NCBI RefSeq assembly: GCF_024661895.1
Contig: NZ_CP102453.1
Span: 868,001-932,000, forward strand
Reading direction: 5' to 3'
DNA from: Fundicoccus culcitae
Lineage (GTDB): Bacteria; Bacillota; Bacilli; Lactobacillales; Aerococcaceae
Length of the DNA: 64,000 bases
This document shows positions 18,143 through 27,513 of the stretch, in pieces; within the stretch, counting starts at the first letter, position 1; the number at the start of each line of letters is the position of its first letter. The translations under genes were made by a program, and so were the position numbers. Below the pieces are notes generated by a model. That model made no database searches. It saw nothing but the letters and a program-made list of their open reading frames with translations, and was not told where the DNA came from.

Positions 18143-18421
18143 GGTGTGGTTGGGGGAGAAGTTTTCACGGGGGGAAGATGCACGTTTTGATGAGTTATAT
18201 GCCACTTAGAATGCAAAACTTGGATTAACCAAAATGATCATCTTTCATAAATTGCTTCTCACACTACGATCTAATCAATATTATTCAAACGAAAAAAATC
18301 TGTACTTTTACATTATAGTGTTAAGTATGGATTTTTGAAGTACCAACATTTATATTTAATCAATATTTTTTTCATTTACTAGTTGTTTTTTTTAGAAAAA
18401 AGGACTATGATTGTCCATTGT
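18143..18421. other. Intergenic stretch between convergent genes
   Basis: This AT-rich stretch has no open frame with a ribosome binding site and no clear hairpin. Nothing recognisable was seen in it. Confidence 0.5.
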
Positions 18422-19069
18422 CTACTGACGTTTTTCGACTTCGATGGCAATAAACTCAGGCAAATAACTTGGCGTACAACCTTTAGAAACCATTTCGCCT
18501 TTATACAAACCAGTCTTTTCACCAATCGCGATACAACGGTCACGGTATTGTTCATCGTAAACACCAATCCAACCAGCGGTTAAATTCATGGTGAACTGAA
18601 CTTCCGGTTTTTCATCAACAATATCGGCTTCAATTGCATCAAGCAATGCCTCAGTATTGTCCGGTGGTATCTGCCCTGTCCAACGTTGACGAGCCTGGTA
18701 ATACCAAAACGTACGGCGTTGGAGTGGAATCTCACTGTGTTGCCAACCATCGATTAAATTTTGTAATTTCTTGAGCTTCGTTAATTGATTTGCATAAAAC
18801 CAATCCATTAATGAAATGCGTTGATCGTAGTCATGGTCTTCCATGTCTAGAATAATCCGATCAACATCGTCAGCCGACAACTGTTTTTTATCCATAATTA
18901 ATAAAGCCAATAAGCGAGGCGTATATTCTTGACTTGACCATAATTCCATTGCTATTGCGTGATCCATTTTAATTTCTTTGGCGATTTTTCTAAGTTCACC
19001 ACGTAACGTTTCAGGACCTAATTGTTCTAAAAGTTCTTGGGCTTTTGCTGTTACTGCTTGATGTGTCAT
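18422..19069 (-). CDS. DNA alkylation repair protein, AlkD-like (HEAT-like repeats)
   Basis: AlkD-type enzymes are HEAT-repeat DNA glycosylases that remove alkylated purines. The 215-residue, all-helical protein fits: LRGELRKIAKEIKMDHAIAMELW, TPRLLALLIMDKKQLSADDVDRII, and WFYANQLTKLKKLQNLIDGW are successive helical pairs, with conserved tryptophans in RRTFWYYQARQRW. The start is secure (AGGAGG, then ATG). The gene stands alone on the minus strand. Assignment to the wider AlkD/DNA_alkylation family is fairly safe, whereas glycosylase activity is not proven because the catalytic aspartate cannot be placed with certainty by eye. Confidence 0.75.
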   Translation of the reverse strand: MTHQAVTAKAQELLEQLGPETLRGELRKIAKEIKMDHAIAMELWSSQEYTPRLLALLIMDKKQLSADDVDRIILDMEDHDYDQRISLMDWFYANQLTKLKKLQNLIDGWQHSEIPLQRRTFWYYQARQRWTGQIPPDNTEALLDAIEADIVDEKPEVQFTMNLTAGWIGVYDEQYRDRCIAIGEKTGLYKGEMVSKGCTPSYLPEFIAIEVEKRQ

Positions 19070-19151
19070 AAAATGACCTCCTAATTAAATATAATTGACA
19101 GCTTTGTCTTGTAAACAGTCTTGGTAGCTTGCAGGATCTACAGTTTTAATA

Positions 19152-19765
19152 TCAATAACGCTGCAAAAAATATTCCTGCCCTAGCTTAACAGCTTTTTGG
19201 ATATCCATCAAACGGTAGTGATAGCCATTTTTTTCATAGTCTGTTAAACTTTCTAATATAAGCAAAGTCGTATGAACCGAACTAACTGAAGAACGTCGGT
19301 GTAACGCACATCCCATTGGCAATTCCAGCCACCATCATTTGATTGATAGGCTAAAACATAGTCGATTATCTCAGATATTTTTTCGCTTTGAAGCTTTCCG
19401 TATATGGCTAAAGATAAGATCATCAACGCAATACAAAAATCCAAATGTCGGCCGGATTTTTCGGACGTGTCCTTTCGCCAAAGCTCATTCAAGACTGTTT
19501 AGGTAGCTTCTTAGTATACTGGAGGCAAGCTTTCAATTTCCATATATTTTAATTCCAGCAAGACAAACGTACTCGAAACCCATTTATCCGAATAAATATC
19601 ACTGCCCCACATTTTTTTTCGTCATAGATGGCTAAGTAATCCGCTATGAGACCTTTATTATTATGGTTAAATTTTTGGTCTAATAAATGCCTTGAGGTTA
19701 ATTGTTGTATCACTATATCACCATCCATTAACCAATCGATTACTTTTATAAGTTTCCACCTATTT
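19152..19765 (-). pseudogene. Decayed gene of an alpha/alpha-toroid (prenyltransferase-repeat-like) protein
   Basis: One gene can be followed through three frames on the minus strand. It begins with VIDWLMDGDIVIQQLTSRH, reads on to YDEKK, then shifts frame at a run of eight A residues (near 19613-19620) into MWGSDIYSDKWVSSTFVLLE. It then meets in-frame stops (TAA and TAG around 19500-19515), resumes as NELWRKDTSEKSGRH up to YQSNDGGWNCQWD, and after a second shift near 19305 ends as SSVHTTLLILESLTDYEKNG to LGQEYFLQRY with the stop at 19152. The DGGWNC repeat is typical of squalene-cyclase/prenyltransferase-like folds. With at least two shifts and two stops it is dead. Confidence 0.8.
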
Positions 19766-19837
19766 TCCCTTTATTAATAAACTAAAGTAACTATAATATA
19801 GTTATTATCAGATTTAAAGTCATAGGAGTGAATTAAC

Positions 19838-21253
19838 ATTAAACTACTCAACAAATTCGCTTTAGCCATATTTAAACCAAATGTCTCAAACTTGAGCAAC
19901 GCCCAAAAGATTGTGATTAGTTTTTTAATCGTCATTTTTACAGGCTCAATTTTATTAAGCTTACCCATTAGTCAAACCGCAACATCCGATGCAACTTATT
20001 TTGACCATTTATTTATTTCCGTTTCAGCCGTTTGTGTGACAGGGTTATTTATTGAATCGATTTTCGATACTTACAATATATTCGGTCAATTTATTATGAT
20101 GTGTTTGATTCAAATTGGAGGTTTAGGACTGATGTCTTTTATCTCTATTCTCTATTTTAGAATCGGACAAAATGTGCGCTTTAAAAATCAGATGGCAGTC
20201 AGTGATGCCCTAAATAATGCTTCGCTTGATAATATCAGAGATTGGCTGGGAAATATTTTTAAATATACCTTTGTCATCGAAGGCGTTGGTGCTTTACTAT
20301 TTGCGACTTTCTTTATCCCACAACAAGGGTTTGCGAAGGGGATATTTACTAGTATTTTCATGGCTATCTCAGCCTTTTGTAATGCAGGTTTTGATCCTCT
20401 AGGTAATGTTTCCATGATTCCTTACCAAGATGTGCCGCTGATTAATTTTACGATTATGGCGCTGATCATTCTGGGAGGAATTGGCTTTAGTGTTTGGTTT
20501 GATGTCATGGATCGAATTAAATCGATTGATTTCAAACAAGCAAAAATTAGTGTAAAAACCGCTTTAAGAAGATTAAGTCCACATACTAAGTTAGCCTTGC
20601 TAATGACGGTGGGACTAATTTTCATAGGTACAGTTTTATTCTTATTGGTCGAATGGAATAATCAAGGTACGATTGGTCAAATGAGCACTGGCAATAAAAT
20701 AATGACTGCTATGTTTCAAACGGTGACCATGCGTACGGCTGGTTTTGCTTCAATTGACTATACATTAGCACATCCACTTTCTAATTTAATTTTTATCGTA
20801 ACGATGTTTATTGGAGGAAGTCCTGGTGGTACTGCTGGAGGTTTAAAAACAACCACCTTCGCTTTAGTTGTGATGCTGGCTGTGGCTGAAATCCGCCAAA
20901 AATCACATATCAACTTTGCCCACCATACGATTCCAATGTTCATTGTTCGTAAAGCTTTTGCTATTTTCTTAATATATATAACCATTTTAATCTTTGGTTC
21001 AGGGCTCATTCTCTTGTTTGATACACATGTCGATTATTTATATGTTTTATTTGAATCTATTTCAGCTTTTGCGACCGTTGGTGTAACAGCTAATTTAACG
21101 GCTACATTAACCATGGCAAGCCAAGTAATTATAATGATTCTAATGTTTGTCGGACGGATTGGTCCGATGACGATGTTTGTTTCGCTATTGCCGAATAAGA
21201 AAAAACAAAGCCAAGATATTCAATATACAACAACCAATATTATCATAGGATAG
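19838..21253 (+). CDS. ktrB: Potassium uptake channel subunit KtrB (possible ATT start)
   Basis: KtrB forms the membrane channel of the Ktr potassium uptake system. The four selectivity-filter loops are visible as VCVTGLF, FCNAGFDP, RTAGFAS and ATVGVTA, each between hydrophobic helices; the family length is about 450-470. The first canonical start in frame is TTG at 19892, but it has no ribosome binding site and would cut off the conserved N-terminal stretch KLLNKFALAIFKPNVSN. A good AGGAG (19824-19828) sits 9 bases before ATT at 19838, with an in-frame TGA just upstream, so initiation at the non-standard ATT is the best reading (471 residues). KtrA follows 14 bases after the stop codon. Confidence 0.88.
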   Translation: MKLLNKFALAIFKPNVSNLSNAQKIVISFLIVIFTGSILLSLPISQTATSDATYFDHLFISVSAVCVTGLFIESIFDTYNIFGQFIMMCLIQIGGLGLMSFISILYFRIGQNVRFKNQMAVSDALNNASLDNIRDWLGNIFKYTFVIEGVGALLFATFFIPQQGFAKGIFTSIFMAISAFCNAGFDPLGNVSMIPYQDVPLINFTIMALIILGGIGFSVWFDVMDRIKSIDFKQAKISVKTALRRLSPHTKLALLMTVGLIFIGTVLFLLVEWNNQGTIGQMSTGNKIMTAMFQTVTMRTAGFASIDYTLAHPLSNLIFIVTMFIGGSPGGTAGGLKTTTFALVVMLAVAEIRQKSHINFAHHTIPMFIVRKAFAIFLIYITILIFGSGLILLFDTHVDYLYVLFESISAFATVGVTANLTATLTMASQVIIMILMFVGRIGPMTMFVSLLPNKKKQSQDIQYTTTNIIIG

Positions 21254-21267
21254 GAAGATATTTATTT

Positions 21268-21942
21268 ATGAGAAAAAATAATTTAGTCGGGATTTTGGGG
21301 TTAGGAATTTTTGGTTCAACACTCGCCAAAGAACTCTCTTTAAATGGCGTGGATGTCATCGCTTGTGATTTGGATCAAAAAAATGTGGACCGGTTAGAAG
21401 GTTATTTAGCCGTTGGGAGTGTCGGTGATTTCACTGATTTGGATTATATGCGTGAACTCGGTTTTGGCCAATGTGACGCCATTGTTATTAGTACCGGAAC
21501 GAGCTTAGAAGCTTCGGTGCTTGGCGTGATTAATGCCAAGGAGTTAGGTATTGATACGATTATTTGTAAAGTTAAAAATAAAACGAATAGTAAAGTTATT
21601 TCAGCCTTGGGTGTGAATATTTTAGTTCAACCTGAAAAAGAAGCCGGTTTGAATATGGCACAACGTCTAATCCATAATACGATTGAAGACATTATTAATT
21701 TGGATGACGTCACCTCATTGGTGGAATTTAGAGCCCCGGAACATTGGATTGGCAAGCCTCTGACTTCATTGGACTTGCGCAAACGTTATGATATCAACAT
21801 TATTGGAATTCGCAAAAACCGCCACGAAGTACTGAACACCACATTTCCTGCCCAATACATCATTGAAAAAGATGATATTTACGTAGCAGTTGCCAATACA
21901 GAAAAATTTGAACAAGCCGAATATTTGGAATATTTGAAGTAA
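21268..21942 (+). CDS. ktrA: Potassium uptake regulatory subunit KtrA
   Basis: KtrA is the cytoplasmic RCK ring protein that gates KtrB in response to bound nucleotide. The 224 residues hold an N-terminal Rossmann RCK_N domain (GILGLGIFGSTLA, then CDLDQKNVDRL, and the DAIVISTGTSLEASVLGVI stretch) and a C-terminal RCK_C domain from about residue 138 (VEFRAPEHWIGKPLTSLDLR). It follows ktrB with a 14-base gap and shares its transcript. A strong terminator comes 8 bases after the stop codon. Confidence 0.93.
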   Translation: MRKNNLVGILGLGIFGSTLAKELSLNGVDVIACDLDQKNVDRLEGYLAVGSVGDFTDLDYMRELGFGQCDAIVISTGTSLEASVLGVINAKELGIDTIICKVKNKTNSKVISALGVNILVQPEKEAGLNMAQRLIHNTIEDIINLDDVTSLVEFRAPEHWIGKPLTSLDLRKRYDINIIGIRKNRHEVLNTTFPAQYIIEKDDIYVAVANTEKFEQAEYLEYLK

Positions 21943-21950
21943 ATGAGGAG

Positions 21951-21996
21951 AGCCGCTATAAGCACTTGATAGTGTTTCTAGCGGCTGTTTGTTTGT
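21951..21996 (+). terminator. Rho-independent terminator of ktrBA
   Basis: AGCCGCTA pairs with TAGCGGCT, with an inner AGCACT/AGTGTT stem and TGAT loop, followed by GTTTGTTTG. The 3' half has an imperfect T-run. Confidence 0.85.
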
Positions 21997-22016
21997 TGCA
22001 TACTGGCTGTTTTATT

Positions 22017-22379
22017 CTAATTCGCATCCATCGGTACCATCGTTCCTATAAACTTTCCAACGAGAGTGCTTGTTGCTAGATCTAGTATTTCAGCCTCTAC
22101 AATGATTTGTCGACTCCCTTTTTTAAGAATCGAGCCTATCGTATGAATAGTTGCGCTGGTAGCAGGTCGCAAATAATGAATTTTGAATTCCGAAGTCACC
22201 ACAGTTTGCTTTTTTTCCAACACCGTCATCGCAGCCAACCCCGCACAAGTGTCAGCCAACGTTGCTATCACCCCACCGTGAACATATCCAATATACTGCT
22301 GGATTTCCGGCTTATTTTCAACCGCCAACACCACACCAATAAACCCTAAAATCGACATCCGATCCAAACCCTTTTGCAT
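22017..22379 (-). CDS. Hotdog-fold thioesterase, PaaI type
   Basis: PaaI-type enzymes hydrolyse acyl-CoA thioesters. The signature YIGYVHGGVIATLADTCAGL holds the HGG motif and the active-site aspartate. The C-terminal strand SRQIIVEAEILD is typical. It has 120 residues from the ATG at 22379, but that ATG has no ribosome binding site. The upstream codons (FDLFET before the first methionine) look like the normal family N-terminus back to a TGA, so the original start codon may have been lost or a non-standard one may be used. It lies alone downstream of the 41-bp repeat array and of thrB. Confidence 0.75.
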   Translation of the reverse strand: MQKGLDRMSILGFIGVVLAVENKPEIQQYIGYVHGGVIATLADTCAGLAAMTVLEKKQTVVTSEFKIHYLRPATSATIHTIGSILKKGSRQIIVEAEILDLATSTLVGKFIGTMVPMDAN

Positions 22380-22473
22380 CGTTTCAAATAAATCGAAACC
22401 TAACCCCCACTCTAATAAATATCACTGCTTTAAATCTACGTTTTCTATCGTATATCACTGAAATTTCCAGCGT

Positions 22474-22795
22474 GCTCGGATGAAACCACTATTTCATACG
22501 AGCGCAGACCAGCCACTCGGATGAAACTACTATTTCAAACGATCGCGAGCAAACCGCTCGGATGAAACCACCCTTTCATCCGACCGCGAACAAACCGCTC
22601 GGATGAAATCACTCTTTCAAACGAGCGCGAGCAAACCGCTCGGATGAAACCACCTTTTCATCCGACCGCGAGCAAACCGCTCGGATGAAACCACTATTTC
22701 ATACGAGCGCGAGCAAACCGCTCGGATGAAACTACTCTTTCATCCGACCGCGAACAAACCGCTCGGATGAAACTACATTTTCATCCGAGCGGTGC
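22474..22795. repeat. Tandem array of eight 41-bp units, each with an internal palindrome
   Basis: Units start at 22474, 22515, 22556, 22597, 22638, 22679, 22720 and 22761 with no change in period; the last is cut short. Each holds CGGATGAAA, a 6-base loop and TTTCATCCG (some copies TTTCAWACG), then a GCGAGCAAACC-like linker. The last copy ends the array in a longer palindrome closed by CACCGCTCGG-like arms around 22757-22795. There are no unique spacers, so it is not a CRISPR array. It lies 3' of thrB and could act as a string of hairpins at the operon end. Confidence 0.93.
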
Positions 22796-22813
22796 ATTAT
22801 CACCGATATTTAT

Positions 22814-23722
22814 TCAAAAGGTTTTCATTTCAACTTGGACGCCAGTGGTGTCTACTTGCAAAATATCTATTTGATAGTCTGCAAAATAATAACTTAAGTC
22901 TTTTTTTACCGACTCAGCCTTTCCAATGGGCACATAAAATAGAATCGTTGGGCCAGCACCGCTTAAGGCACAGCCATAAGCATCCAGTTGAGCTAAATGT
23001 TCAATACTTTTAGCGAGTTCAGGAACAATTTTCATGCGGTAGGGTTGGTGAAAGAGGTCTTGTTGCATCAATTTGCCTGCTAATTCCCATTGATTGGTCA
23101 GCATTGCCGCAACCAGGACATTGGAAATGGCACTGACTTTTACGGCATCGCGGTAGACTAAAACATTGGGCAACAATGACCGAGCTTCCACTGTCTTCAG
23201 TTGATAACTTGGTATCAGCGCAACCAATTCAACGTCTACTTGATTGGTATGAATTATTTCCGTTTGTGTTTCATCATGGAGGCCAATGACCAGCCCACCA
23301 TAAACAGAAGCCGCGGCATTATCTGGATGCCCTTCGAAAATACTCGCTATTCTTGCCTTCTTCTTTCTAGATAAATTCAAAGCTAACAATTGATTCGCCA
23401 ATTCCACCCCGCCCACAATCGCAGAAGCGCTACTTCCTAAGCCCCGGGAAAGTGGAATATCACTAGACATTTTAATTCGAAAACCAGGTAAGCTCAGATT
23501 AAATTGTTTGGCAACAGATTCTGCTACCTGATAAATCAAATTATCTGCTCCCGTCGCAATCCCTGCTAAACTTTCTGTCTTTGGAATAAATATCGCTTCG
23601 TCTCCCGTTACTTCTACCTCTAAACGTAAATAGCGATTCAAGGCTAAGCCAATTGAATCAAATCCAGGTCCAAGATTTGCAGTTGAGGCAGGGATATTTA
23701 TTGAAAAGATTTTAGGGGTCAT
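22814..23722 (-). CDS. thrB: Homoserine kinase
   Basis: ThrB phosphorylates homoserine with ATP to O-phosphohomoserine, the step before threonine synthase. It is a GHMP-family kinase: the ATP loop [16 protein letters not shown] lies at 90-104, an N-terminal [18 protein letters not shown] near 11-28, and the C-terminal [12 protein letters not shown] motif. The 302 residues match the family. It overlaps thrC by four bases (ATGA), so translation is coupled. It is the last gene of hom-thrC-thrB; beyond its stop lies the 41-bp repeat array. Confidence 0.96.
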   Translation of the reverse strand: MTPKIFSINIPASTANLGPGFDSIGLALNRYLRLEVEVTGDEAIFIPKTESLAGIATGADNLIYQVAESVAKQFNLSLPGFRIKMSSDIPLSRGLGSSASAIVGGVELANQLLALNLSRKKKARIASIFEGHPDNAAASVYGGLVIGLHDETQTEIIHTNQVDVELVALIPSYQLKTVEARSLLPNVLVYRDAVKVSAISNVLVAAMLTNQWELAGKLMQQDLFHQPYRMKIVPELAKSIEHLAQLDAYGCALSGAGPTILFYVPIGKAESVKKDLSYYFADYQIDILQVDTTGVQVEMKTF

Positions 23723-24780
23723 GGTTTTTTTCCTAAAATGTGTTCGAAGACGATGTCTTGGTCGGCGGGCAAAACAGTCGGTTCGAAACTTGCGGTGTGA
23801 ATGGCGGTTTCGGGATCTTTCAAGCCGTTTCCGGTCAAGACAGCAACAACAGTGGCTCCCTGCTTAATTTTTCCGTTAGCAACAGACTTAAGAACCCCGG
23901 CAATTGAGGCACATGAAGCGGGCTCGGCAAATATGCCTTCTTGTTTGGCTAGTAGTTGATAGGCAGAAAGAATTTCTTCATCCGTGACTGAATCGATATT
24001 CCCTCCAGATTCCTGAGCAGCCTTTACAGCCAACTCCCAGCTGGCAGGGTTTCCGATGCGAATGGCGGTAGCGATGGTTTCAGGATTTTCTATCACTTGA
24101 TTTTGGACGATGGCAGCTGCACCTTCGGCCTCAAAGCCGTGCATTTCAGCTAAGCCTGTGGCTTTTAAGTCATGATACTCCTTAAAACCTTTCCAATAAG
24201 CGGTTATATTGCCAGCATTCCCTACCGGAATAGCAAGGACATCGGGAGCTTGACCTAATTGGTCGCATATTTCAAAAGCGGCCGTTTTTTGTCCTTCAAT
24301 GCGATAGGGGTTCACTGAATTGACTAAGGTAATCGGTGCGATGTCACTTAAATTTCTTACCATCTCGAGTGCACGGTCGAAATTACCGTCAATGGCATAA
24401 ATTTCAGCTCCGTACATCATGGCTTGAGCTAGTTTTCCCATTGCAATCTTGCCATTTGGAATTAGAACAATACAACGTAGGTTGGCTCTTGCGGCATAGG
24501 CTGCAGCTGCGGCAGAGGTATTGCCAGTGGATGCACACATAATGGCCGAGCTTCCTGCTTCTTTTGCTTTCGCAACTGCCATTACCATACCACGATCTTT
24601 AAATGATCCTGTCGGATTCGCTCCTTCATATTTCACATAAAGTTTAATGCCGAGTGGCTGAGAAATTTTTTCAAGAGGAATTAAAGGGGTATTGCCTTCC
24701 ATTAAGGATAAGAAAGGTGTATTTTCTGTAACTGGTAAAAAGTCTTTGTATTCTTTAATTAATCCTTGCCATCCATTCAT
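23719..24780 (-). CDS. thrC: Threonine synthase
   Basis: This PLP enzyme converts O-phosphohomoserine to threonine. The PLP lysine is K61 in [10 protein letters not shown] glycine-rich phosphate-binding loop (VGNAGN) and [19 protein letters not shown] are typical. The 353 residues are the compact Bacillus-type form without the long N-terminal domain of yeast or E. coli enzymes. It follows hom by 2 bases and overlaps thrB by 4, so the three form one operon. Confidence 0.96.
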   Translation of the reverse strand: MNGWQGLIKEYKDFLPVTENTPFLSLMEGNTPLIPLEKISQPLGIKLYVKYEGANPTGSFKDRGMVMAVAKAKEAGSSAIMCASTGNTSAAAAAYAARANLRCIVLIPNGKIAMGKLAQAMMYGAEIYAIDGNFDRALEMVRNLSDIAPITLVNSVNPYRIEGQKTAAFEICDQLGQAPDVLAIPVGNAGNITAYWKGFKEYHDLKATGLAEMHGFEAEGAAAIVQNQVIENPETIATAIRIGNPASWELAVKAAQESGGNIDSVTDEEILSAYQLLAKQEGIFAEPASCASIAGVLKSVANGKIKQGATVVAVLTGNGLKDPETAIHTASFEPTVLPADQDIVFEHILGKKP

Positions 24781-24782
24781 TT

Positions 24783-26072
24783 TTATTCTCCTTCAATCCG
24801 ATAGTAACTTTTAATATTTTTAACAGCAATTGAATTTTCTAGTGCCTGTAATACTTTATTGAAGTTACTTTTTCTTGTTTTATAAGTGGTGACAACAATT
24901 TCAGCATGCGCTTCATTAGCGACGGGAAGTTGTAAAACTTTTTCCAAGCTGATGTCATTTTGCCCAAATAAGGTTGTAACTTCAGCAAATGTTCCTGGAA
25001 TATCTACTGCTAATAAACGTACAAAATATTTAGCCGCTACTTCATCGTCTGTCTTTAAATTCTTTTCATACTGTGGCGGCGTCATACTGTTGCCAGTCAC
25101 ATTTAAGCGCATATTTTTAATCACCGTCATTAAATCCGACACTACTGCTGTCGCTGTCGGCAGCATCCCTGCTCCAGGGCCGTAAAACATTAATTCTCCA
25201 ATGGCTTCCCCGTTGACATACACTGCATTAAATTCATTATTGACGGCCGCCAAAGGATGTTCATGCGGGATAAGCGTCGGCTCAACACTCACTTCCACTT
25301 TGCCATTATCACGGTTTGCTAGAGCAATCAACTTCATGCTATAACCTAATTGATGGCAAAATTCCAAATCATTTTGTGTCACATTTGAAATCCCAGTCAC
25401 ACTAACATCTGCTAAATCAATATCCATTGAAAATCCAAGCGAGGCTAATATTTTCAACTTACGAGCCGCATCTAAGCCTTCAACATCAGATGTCGGATCC
25501 GCCTCAGCAAAGCCTAAACTTTGTGCTTCCTTTAAGACATCCGCATAATCCCGACCTTCTTGTGACATTTTCGTCAAAATATAATTGGTCGTCCCATTCA
25601 AAATCCCCATTAGATTCGTTAAGCGATCTGGCGCCAACCCCTCTACCAAACTCCTAATAATCGGAATTCCTCCTGCAACACTCGCCTCATAATAAAAATC
25701 CACTTCATTCTCTTGTGCCAGCTGCAATAATTCATTTCCATATAAAGCCATCATATCCTTATTTGCCGTCAAAATATGCTTTTTATTCCGCAACGCACGA
25801 CTCACATAATCTTTCGTATCCTCAACACTTCCCATCACTTCAATCACAACATCAATAGTCGGATCATCAATAATATCATTCACATCCTGCGTCAACACCG
25901 CATCCTTCAAATCAACTTTCCGAGGCTTCGTTGGATCCTGAACCAAAATTTTACGAATCGACACCTGACACCCCAACTGATGCTCCAACCGATCTTGATG
26001 CGCATTAATAATATGAACCACACCACTTCCAACCGTCCCAAAGCCCAACAGCCCAATTGAAACATTCTCCAT
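24783..26072 (-). CDS. hom: Homoserine dehydrogenase with ACT domain
   Basis: Hom reduces aspartate semialdehyde to homoserine with NAD(P)H, at the branch to threonine and methionine. The N-terminal Rossmann motif [11 protein letters not shown] lies at residues 7-17; the catalytic region includes the [22 protein letters not shown] and [17 protein letters not shown] stretches. A C-terminal ACT domain (about 345-429), which binds threonine for feedback control, begins near [14 protein letters not shown] at 26072 follows a GAGG site; the frame runs upstream to a GTG at 26108 that has none. It is the first gene of the threonine operon. No T-box leader was recognised in the 226 bases before the 31-bp array. 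Confidence 0.95.
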   Translation of the reverse strand: MENVSIGLLGFGTVGSGVVHIINAHQDRLEHQLGCQVSIRKILVQDPTKPRKVDLKDAVLTQDVNDIIDDPTIDVVIEVMGSVEDTKDYVSRALRNKKHILTANKDMMALYGNELLQLAQENEVDFYYEASVAGGIPIIRSLVEGLAPDRLTNLMGILNGTTNYILTKMSQEGRDYADVLKEAQSLGFAEADPTSDVEGLDAARKLKILASLGFSMDIDLADVSVTGISNVTQNDLEFCHQLGYSMKLIALANRDNGKVEVSVEPTLIPHEHPLAAVNNEFNAVYVNGEAIGELMFYGPGAGMLPTATAVVSDLMTVIKNMRLNVTGNSMTPPQYEKNLKTDDEVAAKYFVRLLAVDIPGTFAEVTTLFGQNDISLEKVLQLPVANEAHAEIVVTTYKTRKSNFNKVLQALENSIAVKNIKSYYRIEGE

Positions 26073-26298
26073 AAAAACCCCAACCTCTTTCCTTAAAATA
26101 AATATCACTGCTGAATATTATCAGCTGATTTTGTATTATTCCAGACTAAAAATTTTAATACGATTAAAACATTTTATTTTTTCTCATTATTATTTAATCA
26201 TAGACATAATATAATGACTGCTGCTAAAGGTCAATAGCAATCGTGAGTTGAGTATGAAGTAATTGTTTTTTTGAAATGGGGACTGACTAATTGAAGGA

Positions 26299-26962
26299 AC
26301 GAGGCGAATGGTTTAAATTCGTTGAAAAAACGAATGCACTTTTGTGCGCTCGTCATGAAAACGAGGGACACTTTGGGTACTCGTCAAAAAAACGAGGGAC
26401 ACTTTGGGTACTCGTTAAGAAAACGAAGACCACTTTAGGTACTCGTTAAAAAAACGAGGGACACTTTGGGTACTCGTCAAAAAAACGAGGGACACTTCTG
26501 GTACTCGTCCAAAAAACGAGGAACACTTTGGGTACTCGTTAAGAAAACGAAGACCACTTTAGGTACTCGTTAAAAAAACGAGGGACACTTTGGGCACTCG
26601 TTAAGAAAACGAAGACCACTTTAGGTACTCGTTAAAAAAACGAGGGACACTTTGGGTACTCGTCCAAAAAACGAAGACCACTTTGGGTACTCGTCGAAAA
26701 AACGAGGGACACTTTGGGTACTCGTCAAAAAAACGAGGGACACTTTGGGTACTCGTTCAAAGAACGAGGGACACTTTGGGTACTCGTCAAAAAAACGAGG
26801 GACACTTTGGGTACTCGTCGAAAAAACGAGGGACACTTTGGGTACTCGTCAGAAAAACGAGGGACACTTTGGGTACTCGTCAGAAAAACGAGGAACACTT
26901 TGGGTACTCGTCGAAAAAACGAGGGACACTTTGGGTACTCGTCAAAAAAACGAGGGACACTT
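26299..26962. repeat. Tandem array of about 22 units of exactly 31 bp
   Basis: From 26361 to 26949 nineteen full units run in strict 31-base register, with a 13-base partial unit at 26950 and two degenerate units at 26299 and 26330. The unit starts ACGAGGGACACTTTGGGTA, followed by CTCGTCAAAAAA, so ACGAG and CTCGT form a short inverted repeat. A variant pair (...TTAAGAAA followed by ACGAAGACCACTTTAGG...) recurs at 26392/26423, 26516/26547 and 26578/26609, which shows duplication of a two-unit block. It lies upstream of hom. Because the unit has few stops, long repetitive frames appear, but none looks like a gene. Confidence 0.95.
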
Positions 26963-27048
26963 CCCGCTTCCAATACTCAAGCACACAAAAAATCGTAAGC
27001 AACTTCGCATCATCTTAGCACAGCTACTTACGATTGTGATATTTATTT

Positions 27049-27509
27049 TTAACGACTAAGATTTTCTAATCTTTGGATTTGTCAGTGGCGTTCTTGGATG
27101 ACTGCATCCATATCATTTGGATACATTAAATTAATGACTTTAATCGCATAGTCAGATGCGACCATAGCACGTTATTTCATTTGCCCGGAAACCACGGCTT
27201 AGCCAGCCACCCGGAGAGCAGCCATAGTTACCGCATCCGAACTTTTTTTGCTGATCGATGAATTTTAAAAGCCGCTTGACGGACAACGTGCATACGAGCC
27301 TTCTCTTTTTGCCAAAGTTCGTTGACCGCAAAACCATCTTGAATCACATCAAAAGTGCGCCAATCATCGTCAACAAGCTCCAATATATATTGAGCCAAAT
27401 CAAGTGACCATTGTGCCATCTCAACTTGAGTCCTCGTTTCATACAAATCATCCAAGATCGCACGCAATTGTTAGGCATCATTAATTTTCAACTTAACTCT
27501 GGTTGTCAT
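27049..27509 (-). pseudogene. Decayed Imm5-like putative immunity protein
   Basis: The gene starts ATG at 27509 (MTTRVKLKINDA) and meets a TAA at codon 13. The frame then continues through LRAILDDLYETRTQVEMAQW, LAQYILELVDDDWRTFDV and NELWQKEKARMHVVRQAAFK, shifts frame near 27240, and goes on as DAVTMAALRVAG-stop-AVVSGQMK-stop-RAMVASDYAIKVINLMYPND and a third stop before QIQRLENLS. The helical, Ala- and His-rich pattern fits putative immunity proteins of the Imm5 type. One shift and four stops make it clearly dead. It lies 4 bases after the ABC exporter permease gene on the same strand. Confidence 0.7.
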
Positions 27510-27513
27510 TATA

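Noticed and set aside
19892-21253. KtrB starting at TTG 19892
   Set aside because: No ribosome binding site is present and the conserved N-terminal segment would be lost; ATT at 19838 fits better.
22474-22795. CRISPR array or transposon ends
   Set aside because: The 41-bp units are contiguous and alike along their whole length, with no spacer and no transposase.
26299-26962. CRISPR array
   Set aside because: The 31-bp units follow each other with no unique spacers and no cas genes are near; it is a simple tandem repeat.
26652-27059. Repetitive protein gene in the 31-bp array
   Set aside because: Several frames on both strands are open only because the unit has few stop codons; 31 is not a multiple of 3, there is no ribosome binding site, and no sensible N-terminus.
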